Origin: Candidatus Poribacteria bacterium
Lineage (GTDB): Bacteria > Poribacteria > WGA-4E > WGA-3G
Direction of reading: 5' to 3'
DNA: 64,000 nucleotides
NCBI GenBank assembly: GCA_028824125.1
Contig: JAPPES010000140.1
Coordinates: 112,696 to 176,695 of the forward strand
This document shows positions 1-8,456 of this stretch, in pieces. Position numbers and translations under genes: made by a program. The stretch's first letter is position 1. Each line of letters starts with the position of its first letter. The notes under the pieces were generated by a model that saw only the letters and a list, made by a program, of their open reading frames with translations, was not told the origin of the DNA and did no database searches.

Positions 1-527
1 GATGCAAGTTGGTCGAGTGGTGCATCCGCTGGTAAACCAGCGGTTTCAATCAACTTTCGGGTTCTGGCGATACCTTCGTCACTAAATGCCCGTGTTTGGC
101 TACGAAGCACAGTTTCACGAAATGTGAACGGCACTGATAACCCTATCAATAGATAGGTACAAATCAGTAAGGATACGCCGATATACGGCATTGCTTCTTC
201 AAAATGCCGAAAAAATCGCAGAATGGCAACCTTAACCAAAATCAACACACCGATAGTAATCCCGAGCATTAAATGCGCCACAGTGCGCGGTGGTAATTCT
301 ACCTGATAATTCCATAGACGCGGTATCATGTGCCACATCATAAAGATATAAAGTATAGAGTATGCATAACCGAGGCACCGATGTAGCAGCATCAATGATC
401 GCGGTGCTTCACTTTTATGGGTTTCTTGATTAAATGGGTAGCCCCATAACTTGAACATCAAGAAAACGGAAGCATTCGCTAAGCCCAAGAAAATTAATCC
501 GAGAATTGCACTTGTTGAAGTAGACAT
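1..527 (-). CDS. Multi-helix membrane protein, partial (runs off window start)
   Basis: This frame is open from an ATG at 527 to the window edge, 175 codons, with a good ribosome-binding site (AAAGGA) about 9 bases upstream. The translation shows four hydrophobic helices and histidines at helix edges (LLHR, MWHM, VAHLM), which resembles a b-type cytochrome or DUF-type membrane protein. The last visible segment is hydrophilic and could lead into a periplasmic domain such as cytochrome c; this is a guess because the rest lies outside the window. It is transcribed away from the PhyH gene next to it, on the same strand, about 70 bases downstream. Function not assigned. Confidence 0.72.
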   Translation of the reverse strand, partial: MSTSTSAILGLIFLGLANASVFLMFKLWGYPFNQETHKSEAPRSLMLLHRCLGYAYSILYIFMMWHMIPRLWNYQVELPPRTVAHLMLGITIGVLILVKVAILRFFRHFEEAMPYIGVSLLICTYLLIGLSVPFTFRETVLRSQTRAFSDEGIARTRKLIETAGLPADAPLDQLA

Positions 528-597
528 TGAAATATTCCTTTCGCGGAAAGTTGGGGGTTGATTTTATATTTTCCCGATCAAGTTCACGCTGGCTCAA

Positions 598-1398
598 TTA
601 CACATCCAGCACAGGTCTATTTAATCTTGAATGATATGGCGGTTCCATAACTGCGCGCTGCCGTTCATTTGCCCATTCGGGGACTGGATACGCTGGCACA
701 TAAGCCATATTACCTGCAGTGTAGCGCGTTAAAATTGAACGCCTCGGATGATCGGCTGTCCATGGAAGTGTGCCATGCGTCACCGCCTCTGTGAAGATTA
801 TGACATCGCCTGCATCACAGACGAGTTGTCGGATGTGTTCCTGATGCTTCTGATAAAGCCGCATCTCTTGCGGACACGGGTAGTTGCTTTTATGACTTCC
901 CGGTATCACAATCAGTCCGCCAGCACCAGGTGGTACATCGGTAAGTTGAAATGTGACAACAGTCAAACCGTTGTGCATCCTTCCATCGCGAAAAATATAA
1001 TACTGATTCGGATCGAACCCAGGCCCTGATGAACCGTGAAAAATAAAACCCTCAGCCCCTTTGTCCATAGAGAGAAGAAACATCTGATGATCCATACGAA
1101 AACCTTTACCCAATATTTCGTTCAGATATGGAACAAGGGTAGGATGTGCCAACATGTGCCGAAACGGATTACACCACGGTTCCTCCCATCCGAGCATTCC
1201 GCCGAGTTCGCCTCTACCGTGTTCCCCTCTTAATTCTGGCGAACCGCCATCAAGCGTTTGCTCACGCGGACGAATATTCATGTTTTCGCCATGCTTGTCA
1301 ATTGCTTCATTTGCTAATGCGACCTCTTCAGGTGTTAACACATTCTTTATAACGAGATAACCGTTCAGATCAAATAGATATTTTTCATCGGCATTCAT
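598..1398 (-). CDS. Phytanoyl-CoA dioxygenase (PhyH) family protein, atypical metal site
   Basis: The 266-residue protein has the PhyH double-stranded beta-helix layout: an N-terminal segment ending FDLNGYLVIKNV, a middle strand with PPGAGGLIVIPGSHK (about 156-170), and a distal H208 followed by arginines 219/220 and 225 for 2-oxoglutarate. Family members are Fe(II)/2-oxoglutarate oxygenases that need an HxD...H triad. Here the expected HxD reads H121-G-S, so the carboxylate ligand is missing at the usual place. It may be a halogenase-like or inactive variant, or D129 may serve. The start is supported by GAGGAG about 7 bases upstream. Substrate unknown. Confidence 0.8.
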   Translation of the reverse strand: MNADEKYLFDLNGYLVIKNVLTPEEVALANEAIDKHGENMNIRPREQTLDGGSPELRGEHGRGELGGMLGWEEPWCNPFRHMLAHPTLVPYLNEILGKGFRMDHQMFLLSMDKGAEGFIFHGSSGPGFDPNQYYIFRDGRMHNGLTVVTFQLTDVPPGAGGLIVIPGSHKSNYPCPQEMRLYQKHQEHIRQLVCDAGDVIIFTEAVTHGTLPWTADHPRRSILTRYTAGNMAYVPAYPVPEWANERQRAVMEPPYHSRLNRPVLDV

Positions 1399-1471
1399 TT
1401 CAATCTCCTCGCAAGTTCTTTGGGACGCTATGTTAACCTAATCTTCCCGATCAATGGTATTATAGTTCGTT

Positions 1472-1609
1472 TATAGTAGATTTTAGAATTTTTTATACAC
1501 TCTGCACCAGCGAGGTTAGGAAGAAATCAACGGTATGAACGCCTATAGGCGTTCCCCGCCTCGCCTACCGTGGGAGGTAAGTGTATAATTATTTGTATTT
1601 TTCACCATA
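1472..1609. repeat. Inverted-repeat element, family A copy 1
   Basis: The ends match in inverted orientation: TATAGTAGATTTTAGAATT at the left and, on the other strand, TATGGTGAAAAATACAAAT at the right, both continuing into ATACACT. The core holds a second repeated module, a near-palindrome running GAGGTTAGGAAG...CCCCGCCTCGCC, also seen near 5874 and 13400. It carries no coding capacity and fits a MITE-like non-autonomous element. It fills part of the 447-base gap upstream of the PhyH gene. Confidence 0.65.
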
Positions 1610-1623
1610 GTTCCAAACTCTTA

Positions 1624-1687
1624 CTGTAGGAGCGAGCTGTGCTCGCGACATCGGACGAACGGTCGCGAGCACAGCTCGCTCCTACAG
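1624..1687. repeat. Palindromic repeat, family E copy 1
   Basis: A near-perfect hairpin whose arms read CTGTAGGAGCGAGCTGTGCT and its complement. The same arms occur at 50169, 54768 and 56394, and as a half copy near 7535. The rest of this gap, to 1845, has the tail CTTGAAAAGCCCTCCCACAAG and a TAAATTGACAGTTATGG end of family J, but no gene. Confidence 0.75.
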
Positions 1688-1845
1688 AAAACATCGGGCT
1701 TGAAAAGCCCTCCCACAAGAAAATCAGGTGCTAAATTGACAGTTATGGGTTTCGGAAACTCTACCCGACCTACGAAATAAACTCTCAGTAACACTCATCA
1801 ATTGATAATTCTTAAAACTAAATAACCCTGGCTCAATTACTGGGA

Positions 1846-2973
1846 TTACACCGCATAAGCAACAGAACCGTCTTCACGCAAAGGCGTAGAACCGGTATTC
1901 ATTGGTTGAAATGGAGTCGCTTCAATTAAACTATCGTCAAGTTCAACACCTAAGCCCGGCACTTCTGGAATCGGGATGTAGCCGCCTTCTCGCTGATACG
2001 CAACTTTGTAGACCGCAAAACGATCAGATTCATCAGCTTTGGTATATTCCTGTGTGACAAAGTTCGGAATGCTTGCATCTAAATGAAGCGAAGCAGCAGT
2101 AATCAGTGGGCCAAGAAAGTTATGTGTGACAACCGCGCTGTGATACGCCTCTGCTATCGCAGCAATCTTTTTACAGTGTGTCAACCCACCTGCTAATCCG
2201 ACATCCGGACGGACATATTGTGGTCCACCTGCTTCAAGAAGTTCACGGAATTCCCAGATACTTACATTGCGTTCGCCAATACCGAGAGGAGTTGTCATCC
2301 GTTTTGCTAATTCTGCTTGTGTTGTGATGGTATCTATCTGAATCGGGTCTTCAATGAAATAGAGATTAAAGGGTGCTAATGCAGCCTCTAATACGATACT
2401 GTTCATCGGTGTCAGTTTTCGATGCACCTCAACAATTAGATCAAGATCGGGGCCGCCGCCTTCTCTTGCTGCAGCAACAAGGTCTCGCGCTGTTTTCACA
2501 AGTCGATCTAACCCCATATCTTGAAAATTACCGACCAATGGATCAAACTTAAGTGCGGTGAAGCCTTCCGCTACCGCAGCTTTTGCTGCTTCAAACATCG
2601 TTTCCGGCGTGCCACCGCCGCCAAGCAGGTGCAATCGGATTTTATCACGACAGTTTCCACCTAACAATTCCCAGATCGGCACACCGAGATGTTTGCCTTT
2701 GATATCCCACAAGGCAATGTCGACTGCACTGATAGCCCCACTCAGCGCAGTTCCCTTAAATGGACCCATACGGTAGAGATATTGCCAATGATGTTCAATA
2801 CGTAACGGATTTTGTCCAATGAGATATTTCTCAAAGGTATTCACAATCTTCTCAACTGCCTCAGGATACCCCCAACACGCTGTCTGTCCAATGCCACTCA
2901 GACCCGTATCGGTCCGAATCCGGACCACATAACCGTTTCCAATGAAAAACGACTCAATTTTGTCAATTTTCAT
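1846..2973 (-). CDS. Enolase-superfamily (mandelate racemase/galactonate dehydratase-like) enzyme
   Basis: The 375-residue protein has the two enolase-superfamily domains. Visible active-site features are the LKFDP strand (K142, D144), E182-V-H184, FIEDP with E208, GIGE with E234, and H284 in THNF. E182, E208 and E234 would bind Mg2+, with H184 and H284 as acid/base candidates, as in sugar-acid dehydratases of the galactonate group, where the first position is usually Asp-x-His. The likely role is dehydration of an aldonic or uronic acid. I chose the ATG at 2973 because GGAGG lies 5 bases upstream; a TTG 12 bases further upstream would bury that site. Confidence 0.85.
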   Translation of the reverse strand: MKIDKIESFFIGNGYVVRIRTDTGLSGIGQTACWGYPEAVEKIVNTFEKYLIGQNPLRIEHHWQYLYRMGPFKGTALSGAISAVDIALWDIKGKHLGVPIWELLGGNCRDKIRLHLLGGGGTPETMFEAAKAAVAEGFTALKFDPLVGNFQDMGLDRLVKTARDLVAAAREGGGPDLDLIVEVHRKLTPMNSIVLEAALAPFNLYFIEDPIQIDTITTQAELAKRMTTPLGIGERNVSIWEFRELLEAGGPQYVRPDVGLAGGLTHCKKIAAIAEAYHSAVVTHNFLGPLITAASLHLDASIPNFVTQEYTKADESDRFAVYKVAYQREGGYIPIPEVPGLGVELDDSLIEATPFQPMNTGSTPLREDGSVAYAV

Positions 2974-3077
2974 ATAGTCCTCCAAAAAAGTGGTTTTCTC
3001 TTGCTGCAGATTATTGTATCATAAGAACTTAAAATTTGACAATAAATAAGCAACGATGCCTTAACGAACTTTTTTTG

Positions 3078-3106
3078 TTGAATAGTTGTCGTAACTATGT
3101 TAAAAT
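3078..3106 (+). promoter_or_regulatory. Sigma70-type promoter for the Uma2 gene
   Basis: TTGAAT at 3078-3083 and TAAAAT at 3101-3106 are separated by exactly 17 bases. This leaves a leader of roughly 170 bases, which includes a GAAACCGCACCTATCGG fragment of a dispersed repeat. Confidence 0.5.
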
Positions 3107-3279
3107 ATAGTTTTGAGTAGAAGAGAGAACAAACTTTAAATTCTATTTGGAACTAAATATACATAACGGGAGTTCGGTATAATCAATTTTGGGAAACCGC
3201 ACCTATCGGAGTTTTTTATATCATTTTGACTAAAACCGTCGAAAGCATATTTGATCACGTATCATAGGAGAATAGGATA

Positions 3280-3849
3280 ATGGAAGCACAAGAAATTCAC
3301 ACAATCCCACATGAAAACCTACCATCTGAATATAAAAAAATGACGTTAGAGGAATTTCTTGAAAGCGGTTTAGAGGGATATGAATACATCAAAGGAGAAT
3401 TAGTGCCGATGCCGCCTACGTCTGTAGAACACGGTGATATTAGTATGAATTTGATTTCACCGTTAAACTCGTACGTTCATGAGAATAAGTTAGGACGTGT
3501 TTATGTACCAGATACAGGCTTTCGAATTGGTGAAAGGGTACTGATGCCCGATATAGCCTTCGTTTCAACTGACCGACTCCCAGATGACCGGAGCAAAGCA
3601 TTTCCAATTCCACCAGACCTTGCTGTTGAAGTTATTTCTCCATCAGACACATTACATCGCGTTGAAGAAAAGGTTTTTGCTTACCTTGAAGCAGGCACAC
3701 AGTTGGTATGGGTAATTAAACCAAGTTCCAAAACCGTATCAGTCTACCGTTCTGAAGTAGACATCACAGTCCTTACACGAAATGACATGCTCAGCGGTGA
3801 GGAAGTTGTCAAAGGATTTTCTTGTCAGGTGGTTGAACTCTTTGAATAG
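3280..3849 (+). CDS. Uma2 family (DUF820) nuclease-like protein
   Basis: The 189-residue protein matches the Uma2 family, PD-(D/E)XK-fold putative endonucleases common in Cyanobacteria, Planctomycetes and Poribacteria. Visible hallmarks are a conserved glycine-rich opening (GLEGYEYIKGELVPMPP), the metal-site segment MPDIAFVS, the DLAVEVISPSD strand, and the helix ending in LVWVIKP. The biological role of Uma2 proteins is not established; many sit next to mobile elements. The start has an AGGAG motif about 11 bases upstream (AGGAGAATAGGATAATG). It appears monocistronic. Confidence 0.85.
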   Translation: MEAQEIHTIPHENLPSEYKKMTLEEFLESGLEGYEYIKGELVPMPPTSVEHGDISMNLISPLNSYVHENKLGRVYVPDTGFRIGERVLMPDIAFVSTDRLPDDRSKAFPIPPDLAVEVISPSDTLHRVEEKVFAYLEAGTQLVWVIKPSSKTVSVYRSEVDITVLTRNDMLSGEEVVKGFSCQVVELFE

Positions 3850-3990
3850 GGGATCATTAAAATTTGCTCAAAAAACGTAAGTTCGGTGTCCGAGATATGT
3901 AGTTCTTAATGCTTGAAATCTACTTTCATCGCTCCGATTTTCAAAATTGCTTATACCGAACTCGCGGTATATATTAAAAAGGACATCACG

Positions 3991-5265
3991 TTGAAAATTC
4001 TGGTAATTGGGCAAGGAGGCCGCGAACATACTCTCGTTTGGAAAATTGCCCAGAGTCCGCTGGTAGAAAAAATCTATTGCGCACCTGGGAACGCAGGCAT
4101 CGCCCAAATCGCTGAACCGATTTCGATAGGAGATGATTTTGCTGAACTCGCGAGTTGGGCAGAATCCACTCACATTGACTTAACGGTTGTCGGTCCTGAA
4201 AACCCTTTAGCAGCAGGTATCGTTGATGTGTTTGGTGAACGCGGTTTAAAAGCGTTCGGACCTAATAAACAAGCGGCACGACTTGAAGGGAGTAAAGATT
4301 TTGCCAAACAGTTGATGGTAAAAAACAACATTCCTACTGCGTCATATCACACTCTTGTAGATGCAGAAGAAGCAATTGACTATATCAAAACGAAAAACAC
4401 GCCTGTTTTTGTCAAAGCGGATGGATTAGCAGCTGGCAAAGGTGTTATCCCCGGCCGGACAATTGATGAGGCAACTCAGGCAGTCAAGACAATTTTAGTA
4501 GATAAGGCGTTTGGAGACGCAGGGAATAGTGTTGTCATAGAAGAAGAGTTAATCGGCGAAGAAGCTTCGTTTACTGTCCTTGTTGATGGGGCTTACTGTT
4601 TACCGTTCGTCAGCTCACAGGATCACAAGATGTCGCACGATAGAGATACCGGCAAGAATACTGGTGGGATGGGGGCATACTCCCCTGCACCTGTTATGAC
4701 GCCTGAGCTGCACGATTATGTAATGGAACGCGTTGTTTATCCCACCGTCAACGGTATGGCAAACATCGGATGTTCATTCAAAGGTGTGTTATATGTTGGA
4801 CTAATGATTACAGACGCAGGTCCAAAGGTGCTGGAGTTCAACTGTCGTTTTGGAGACCCTGAGGCGCAAGTGCTTTTGCCACGACTCGAAAGCGATCTTG
4901 TGCCGTTATTGATGGCATGTATTGATGGCACGCTTGATCAACATGCTGATGTAGATTGGCACACTGAATCAGCTGCTTGTGTTGTGATGGCTTCTGGAGG
5001 ATATCCAAACCCGTATCAGACGGGAAAGATTATTACCGGTTTAACAGATGCTGAATCAATTGATGGCGTAACCGTTTTTCACGCGGGAACAAAACAGGAT
5101 GGAGAGAACGTAGTTACAGCAGGTGGACGCGTGTTAGGTGTAACCGCGTTGGCAGATGATCTAAAATCGGCTATAGAACAAGCATATCATGGTGTTTCTG
5201 CCATCCATTTTGATGACGCATATTGGCGAACCGACATCGGCTATCGGGCATTATCAAGAATCTGA
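3991..5265 (+). CDS. purD: Phosphoribosylamine--glycine ligase
   Basis: PurD joins glycine to 5-phosphoribosylamine with ATP, the second step of purine synthesis. The 424-residue protein starts KILVIGQGGREHTLVWKIAQS, has the ATP-grasp core (FVKADGLAAGKGV, EASFTVLVDG, TGGMGAYSPAP) and ends with the C-terminal domain typical of the family; length is normal. I chose the TTG at 3991, preceded by AAGGA seven bases upstream, because it places the N terminus exactly at the family position. The frame stays open upstream to 3913, but those residues have no counterpart in the family. Other purine genes are not nearby. Confidence 0.93.
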   Translation: MKILVIGQGGREHTLVWKIAQSPLVEKIYCAPGNAGIAQIAEPISIGDDFAELASWAESTHIDLTVVGPENPLAAGIVDVFGERGLKAFGPNKQAARLEGSKDFAKQLMVKNNIPTASYHTLVDAEEAIDYIKTKNTPVFVKADGLAAGKGVIPGRTIDEATQAVKTILVDKAFGDAGNSVVIEEELIGEEASFTVLVDGAYCLPFVSSQDHKMSHDRDTGKNTGGMGAYSPAPVMTPELHDYVMERVVYPTVNGMANIGCSFKGVLYVGLMITDAGPKVLEFNCRFGDPEAQVLLPRLESDLVPLLMACIDGTLDQHADVDWHTESAACVVMASGGYPNPYQTGKIITGLTDAESIDGVTVFHAGTKQDGENVVTAGGRVLGVTALADDLKSAIEQAYHGVSAIHFDDAYWRTDIGYRALSRI

Positions 5266-5306
5266 AATATCAATCTTGTTTGATAAAGGTTGTAAGGTTT
5301 CAGGAA

Positions 5307-5822
5307 ATGGTAAATGAACTCACATATAAAATCGCGAAGTGTTGCACACCCGAAGAAGATAATACAATTATCGGCTATTTCAAGGAGGATGGCATCATCA
5401 CTGTCCACGATTCATCATGTTCCGCAGTTCCCAGTTTGAGAACGGAAAGGTTATTAGATGTGTCGTGGGACGAAATTCATAAGTCCAAAATTCCTGATAC
5501 TTCACATGATATTCCAGCTGAAGTTACAGAATTAGATGAAACCGATTACTTTATACTGAAACACCATCAAGAATTAGGAATGGACTATTCAATCGTTGTT
5601 GCTGAAACTTTAAGAATTCCACTTGAAGAGATGCAGCAACGGCATCGCAAATTAAGGGAACTTGGTGGCTTGAAACGTGTCCAAGGACGTATCATCCATT
5701 ACAGAAAAAATATCGTCAAAGGAAAATGGATAAAACACCGAAACCATACATACTATGAACTGACACCCGAAGGCAGTCAATGGATTGATGCCTTTGAAAA
5801 ACTATCTTGTAGTAACGATTAA
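5307..5822 (+). CDS. RelA/SpoT-type zinc-finger domain fused to DUF2250 winged helix
   Basis: The 171-residue protein has two parts. Residues about 1-55 resemble the zinc-finger (CC) domain of RelA/SpoT long RSH proteins: KIAKCCTPEEDN, GYFKEDGIITVH, SSC, then ERLLDVSW. Residues about 70-170 match DUF2250: a winged-helix-like segment DYFILKHHQELGMDYS, a leucine-rich helix, RVQGRIIHYRK, and WIKHRNHTYYELTPEG. No ppGpp synthetase or hydrolase domain is present. Combinations of this kind are known in archaeal proteins. A DNA- or RNA-binding regulator that senses an amino-acid-related signal is an inference. It starts 41 bases after purD, so the two may be cotranscribed. Confidence 0.65.
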   Translation: MVNELTYKIAKCCTPEEDNTIIGYFKEDGIITVHDSSCSAVPSLRTERLLDVSWDEIHKSKIPDTSHDIPAEVTELDETDYFILKHHQELGMDYSIVVAETLRIPLEEMQQRHRKLRELGGLKRVQGRIIHYRKNIVKGKWIKHRNHTYYELTPEGSQWIDAFEKLSCSND

Positions 5823-5841
5823 GACCTTTATTTTCGTGAAT

Positions 5842-6030
5842 TATAGTGAAATCCACAATTACCTGGACATTGGCGAGGTTAGGAAGAAATCAACGGTATG
5901 AATGCCATTGGGCGAATACGCGTGTGGTATTCGCCATGATTCCCCGCCTCACCAGCGGAGGGCCTCTTTGCTGACGAGGTTTCCTAACCTCGTCAGTGCA
6001 GAGTGCCAAATAATTTCATAATCTACTATA
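5842..6030. repeat. Inverted-repeat element, family A copy 2
   Basis: Ends TATAGTGAAATCCACAATTA and, on the other strand, TATAGTAGATTATGAAATTA are inverted repeats. The 189-base core carries the GAGGTTAGGAAG module, a GGCGAATACGCG...TTCGCC palindrome, and a GACGAGGTTTCC...CTCGTC hairpin. It fills the gap between the DUF2250 and vWA genes. Confidence 0.75.
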
Positions 6031-6051
6031 AAATCATTGGAGGAAACCAAA

Positions 6052-7275
6052 ATGTTAGATGAAATGAAAGACCGGTATTTTCAAAAAGAACAGCGCAAAA
6101 CTCGGATGCGCTCAATAATTTTGCTGTCGCTTATTTTTCACATGACTGTAGCTATTGTTTACCTTTTCATGCCTTTGAATCCGGTAGCGAACGACCAATC
6201 AGACGCGCTCGCTTTTGACCTGTTCAAAGAAGCTGATCCGTTATTGGAACGAAGACTTAGACCGAAACCGCCTCTAAGCAAAAAACGTCTTGATCCAAAG
6301 CAAAAGCTCGCGAAAGACGCGGAGCAGAAGAGAGTTAATGCCGCAAAGAACGAGCGCGATGAAGTTGTCAAATTGAGTGAAAAGATTGTCATTCATGACG
6401 TTGAAGTCAACAATGCACCTATAGAAGAATTAGTGCCAGATTTGATGACAGACGCAAAGTTAAGGGAAGCTGAAGCTTCAAACATGAGCCGCCTTGTTTC
6501 ACAGCCTGGACGCACCGATGGCAAAGGGCTTGTAACAGGACGGGTTCGCGCAAAAGGTGACGGAACCGGCAAGTATCGCGGGGTTTCACAAGGTGGTGGC
6601 GGTGGACTTCTTGAAGGGGGTGGACGTTCTGGCGTTAACGACCCACTCGGTGTTATTAATTTTCTCAACAGTCTTGACGGTCCGCAAGATGTCGTTTTCT
6701 GTCTTGATGTCTCTGTAAGTATGCAAGCTGCTGGCTTACAAATAAAACTGGAATTGGCTCTAAATTCGATCAGAGATTCAATTTTGATGCTCGGAAGTGA
6801 GTCCACTTTTAATATTGTGCCGTTTGATAAGACGGCTAAAATGATGAGTGAGAAACTACTCCCCGCAGACGACGTAAATATCAATCGTGCTTTATTTTAT
6901 CTTGATTCTTTCACGCCTGAAAGCATCCAAAATAATACGGGGACTAATATCCTTGCCGCACTTGAAAAAGCTTTCGCGCTGGACTCTTCTGTGGTTGTCC
7001 TTGTGACAGATGGTCTTCCAATTGCACGCGAAGGGCTAAATATTGAAGAAGACCCAGAGAAAATTTTAGAATTCGTACGTGAACAAAATACCAAAAATGC
7101 CAGAATCTATGTCGTTGCCTTGGAAATTGATCTGCAGCGTTCCCCTGGTGCTTATTTACTCACCTCCCTCGCTCAGGAGCATAACGGAGAAATTAAGGCT
7201 GTTGGTTCGGAACAGTTGCAGGAGCTAAACAAAAAAGTCCGACGTACTAAAGACATACCTTTTTCATCACAGTAG
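6052..7275 (+). CDS. TonB-like N-terminal helix, Gly-rich linker, von Willebrand factor A domain
   Basis: The 407-residue protein has one membrane helix near residues 20-42 (IILLSLIFHMTVAIVYLFM) that contains S-x3-H, the pattern by which TonB couples to ExbB/ExbD. A Lys/Pro-rich stretch (LRPKPPLSKKRLDPKQK) and a glycine-rich spacer follow, then a vWA domain from about 205 with the metal-ion site D-x-S-x-S (LDVSVSMQ), T of NNTGTN, and D of LVTDGLP. It is probably anchored in the inner membrane with the vWA domain in the periplasm. No ExbB/ExbD gene is adjacent. The ATG at 6052 follows GGAGG by 8 bases. Confidence 0.75.
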   Translation: MLDEMKDRYFQKEQRKTRMRSIILLSLIFHMTVAIVYLFMPLNPVANDQSDALAFDLFKEADPLLERRLRPKPPLSKKRLDPKQKLAKDAEQKRVNAAKNERDEVVKLSEKIVIHDVEVNNAPIEELVPDLMTDAKLREAEASNMSRLVSQPGRTDGKGLVTGRVRAKGDGTGKYRGVSQGGGGGLLEGGGRSGVNDPLGVINFLNSLDGPQDVVFCLDVSVSMQAAGLQIKLELALNSIRDSILMLGSESTFNIVPFDKTAKMMSEKLLPADDVNINRALFYLDSFTPESIQNNTGTNILAALEKAFALDSSVVVLVTDGLPIAREGLNIEEDPEKILEFVREQNTKNARIYVVALEIDLQRSPGAYLLTSLAQEHNGEIKAVGSEQLQELNKKVRRTKDIPFSSQ

Positions 7276-7336
7276 TTCGTTCCGGACACATAGTGAATTG
7301 AGACAAGGACATAATAATTGGTGTAGTCACGTAATT

Positions 7337-7453
7337 CAGGACTTTACGCATCCCCCTTGATAAGGGGTTAGGGGGTTAAAAGGCGTTATTTTAGCTATTT
7401 AACCCCCTAAATCCCCTTGTCAAGGGACTTCAAGAGAAGATGCGTAAGTTCTG
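7337..7453. repeat. Long palindromic element, family B copy 1
   Basis: Outer arms CAGGACTTTACGCAT and ATGCGTAAGTTCTG enclose inner arms CCCTTGATAAGGGGTTAGGG and TAACCCCCTAAATCCCCTTG. Transcribed on either strand it would fold into one long hairpin. Other copies are at 20751, 51498 and, decayed, at 22891. Confidence 0.8.
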
Positions 7454-7463
7454 CAGATTTTAC

Positions 7464-7596
7464 TATAGTAAACTATAGAATTAACAGGACATTTTCAGTT
7501 AATGGAACTCCGATTCCCGCCTATCAGTGGGTTGGGTCGCGATTCGGAGATCGCTCCTACAAAAAATGTGTCCCAATAATTTCAAAGTTTACTATA
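7464..7596. repeat. Inverted-repeat element, family A copy 3
   Basis: Left end TATAGTAAACTATAGAATTA; right end, on the other strand, TATAGTAAACTTTGAAATTA, then GGGACACA. The 133-base element carries a half copy of palindrome family E (GGTCGCGATTCGGAGATCGC). It sits immediately after the family B copy. Confidence 0.75.
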
Positions 7597-7648
7597 TATG
7601 AACACTCCTCAGTTAACCCTATGAATGCTGTCTACTGGTAACAAAAAT

Positions 7649-8455
7649 ATGAATCAAAAATCCGCTTCAGATACTATCCAACACTTTCGATTAGATGGCA
7701 AGGTGAGTCTTGTGAGTGGGGCAAGCCGCGGCATCGGCAGGGCAATGGCGGAAGGACTTGCAGGTGCTGGTTCACAACTTATCATCGCTGGTAGAGAGAT
7801 GGGGACGCTTACACCTGTTGCTGAACAAATTGCTGATGAAACAGGCAGCACCGTCCTGCCAATTCAGGCAGATGTCGGTAATCTTCAGGAGATTGACTCT
7901 CTCGTTGATCAAACCGTCAAAACTTTCGGCAGGCTTGATGTGCTGGTGAACAATGCGGGTGTTAATGTCCGAAATCCCGCATTGGAATTCAGTGAAGAAG
8001 ATTGGGACTTCGTTACGGATGTCAATTTGAAGGGTGCGTTTTTCCTTGCCAAAGCCTGTGGCAAAGTCATGGAAAAACAGGGTGGCGGTAAAGTTATCAA
8101 CACGTTATCCCTTACATCAGCCATAGGGCTTCCCACAAGTGTGGCATATACTGCTGCGAAAGGCGGTCTCTTACAACTTACAAAACTGCTCGCAGTTGAA
8201 TGGGCAGAACACAATATACAGGTCAACGGAATTGCACCGGGATTCATACGGACAGAGATGACTGCACCTGCACGGGAAGACAACCGAAACGAATGGATAC
8301 TCAACCGCACACCTGCATATCGCTGGGGTGAACCTGAAGATTTGGCTGGATTGACGATTTTCTTTGCCTCAAACGCTTCCGATTTCGTTACCGGTCAAAT
8401 GGTATTCGTTGATGGTGGATTTATGGCAGGCAGCGACTGGAGAAAACGCACATAG
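7649..8455 (+). CDS. Short-chain dehydrogenase/reductase
   Basis: The 268-residue protein is a classical SDR. It has the cofactor motif SGASRGIG at 23-30, NNAG at 101-104, catalytic S154, and Y167-x3-K171, ending with the usual FVDGGF segment. Such enzymes oxidise or reduce sugar alcohols, sugar acids or hydroxy acids with NAD(P); the exact substrate is not visible, although the 2-deoxy-gluconate/gluconate 5-dehydrogenase group is plausible. I chose the ATG at 7649; an ATG 24 bases upstream is in frame and neither has a clear ribosome-binding site. Confidence 0.88.
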   Translation: MNQKSASDTIQHFRLDGKVSLVSGASRGIGRAMAEGLAGAGSQLIIAGREMGTLTPVAEQIADETGSTVLPIQADVGNLQEIDSLVDQTVKTFGRLDVLVNNAGVNVRNPALEFSEEDWDFVTDVNLKGAFFLAKACGKVMEKQGGGKVINTLSLTSAIGLPTSVAYTAAKGGLLQLTKLLAVEWAEHNIQVNGIAPGFIRTEMTAPAREDNRNEWILNRTPAYRWGEPEDLAGLTIFFASNASDFVTGQMVFVDGGFMAGSDWRKRT

Positions 8456-8456
8456 T

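Noticed and set aside
3868..4173. Minus-strand open frame of 101 residues opposite the start of purD
   Set aside because: It lies antisense to conserved PurD residues and has no ribosome-binding site; a shadow frame.
7417..7641. Open frame of 74 residues over the repeats before the SDR gene
   Set aside because: It is formed by palindromic elements B and A and has no ribosome-binding site or protein-like features.
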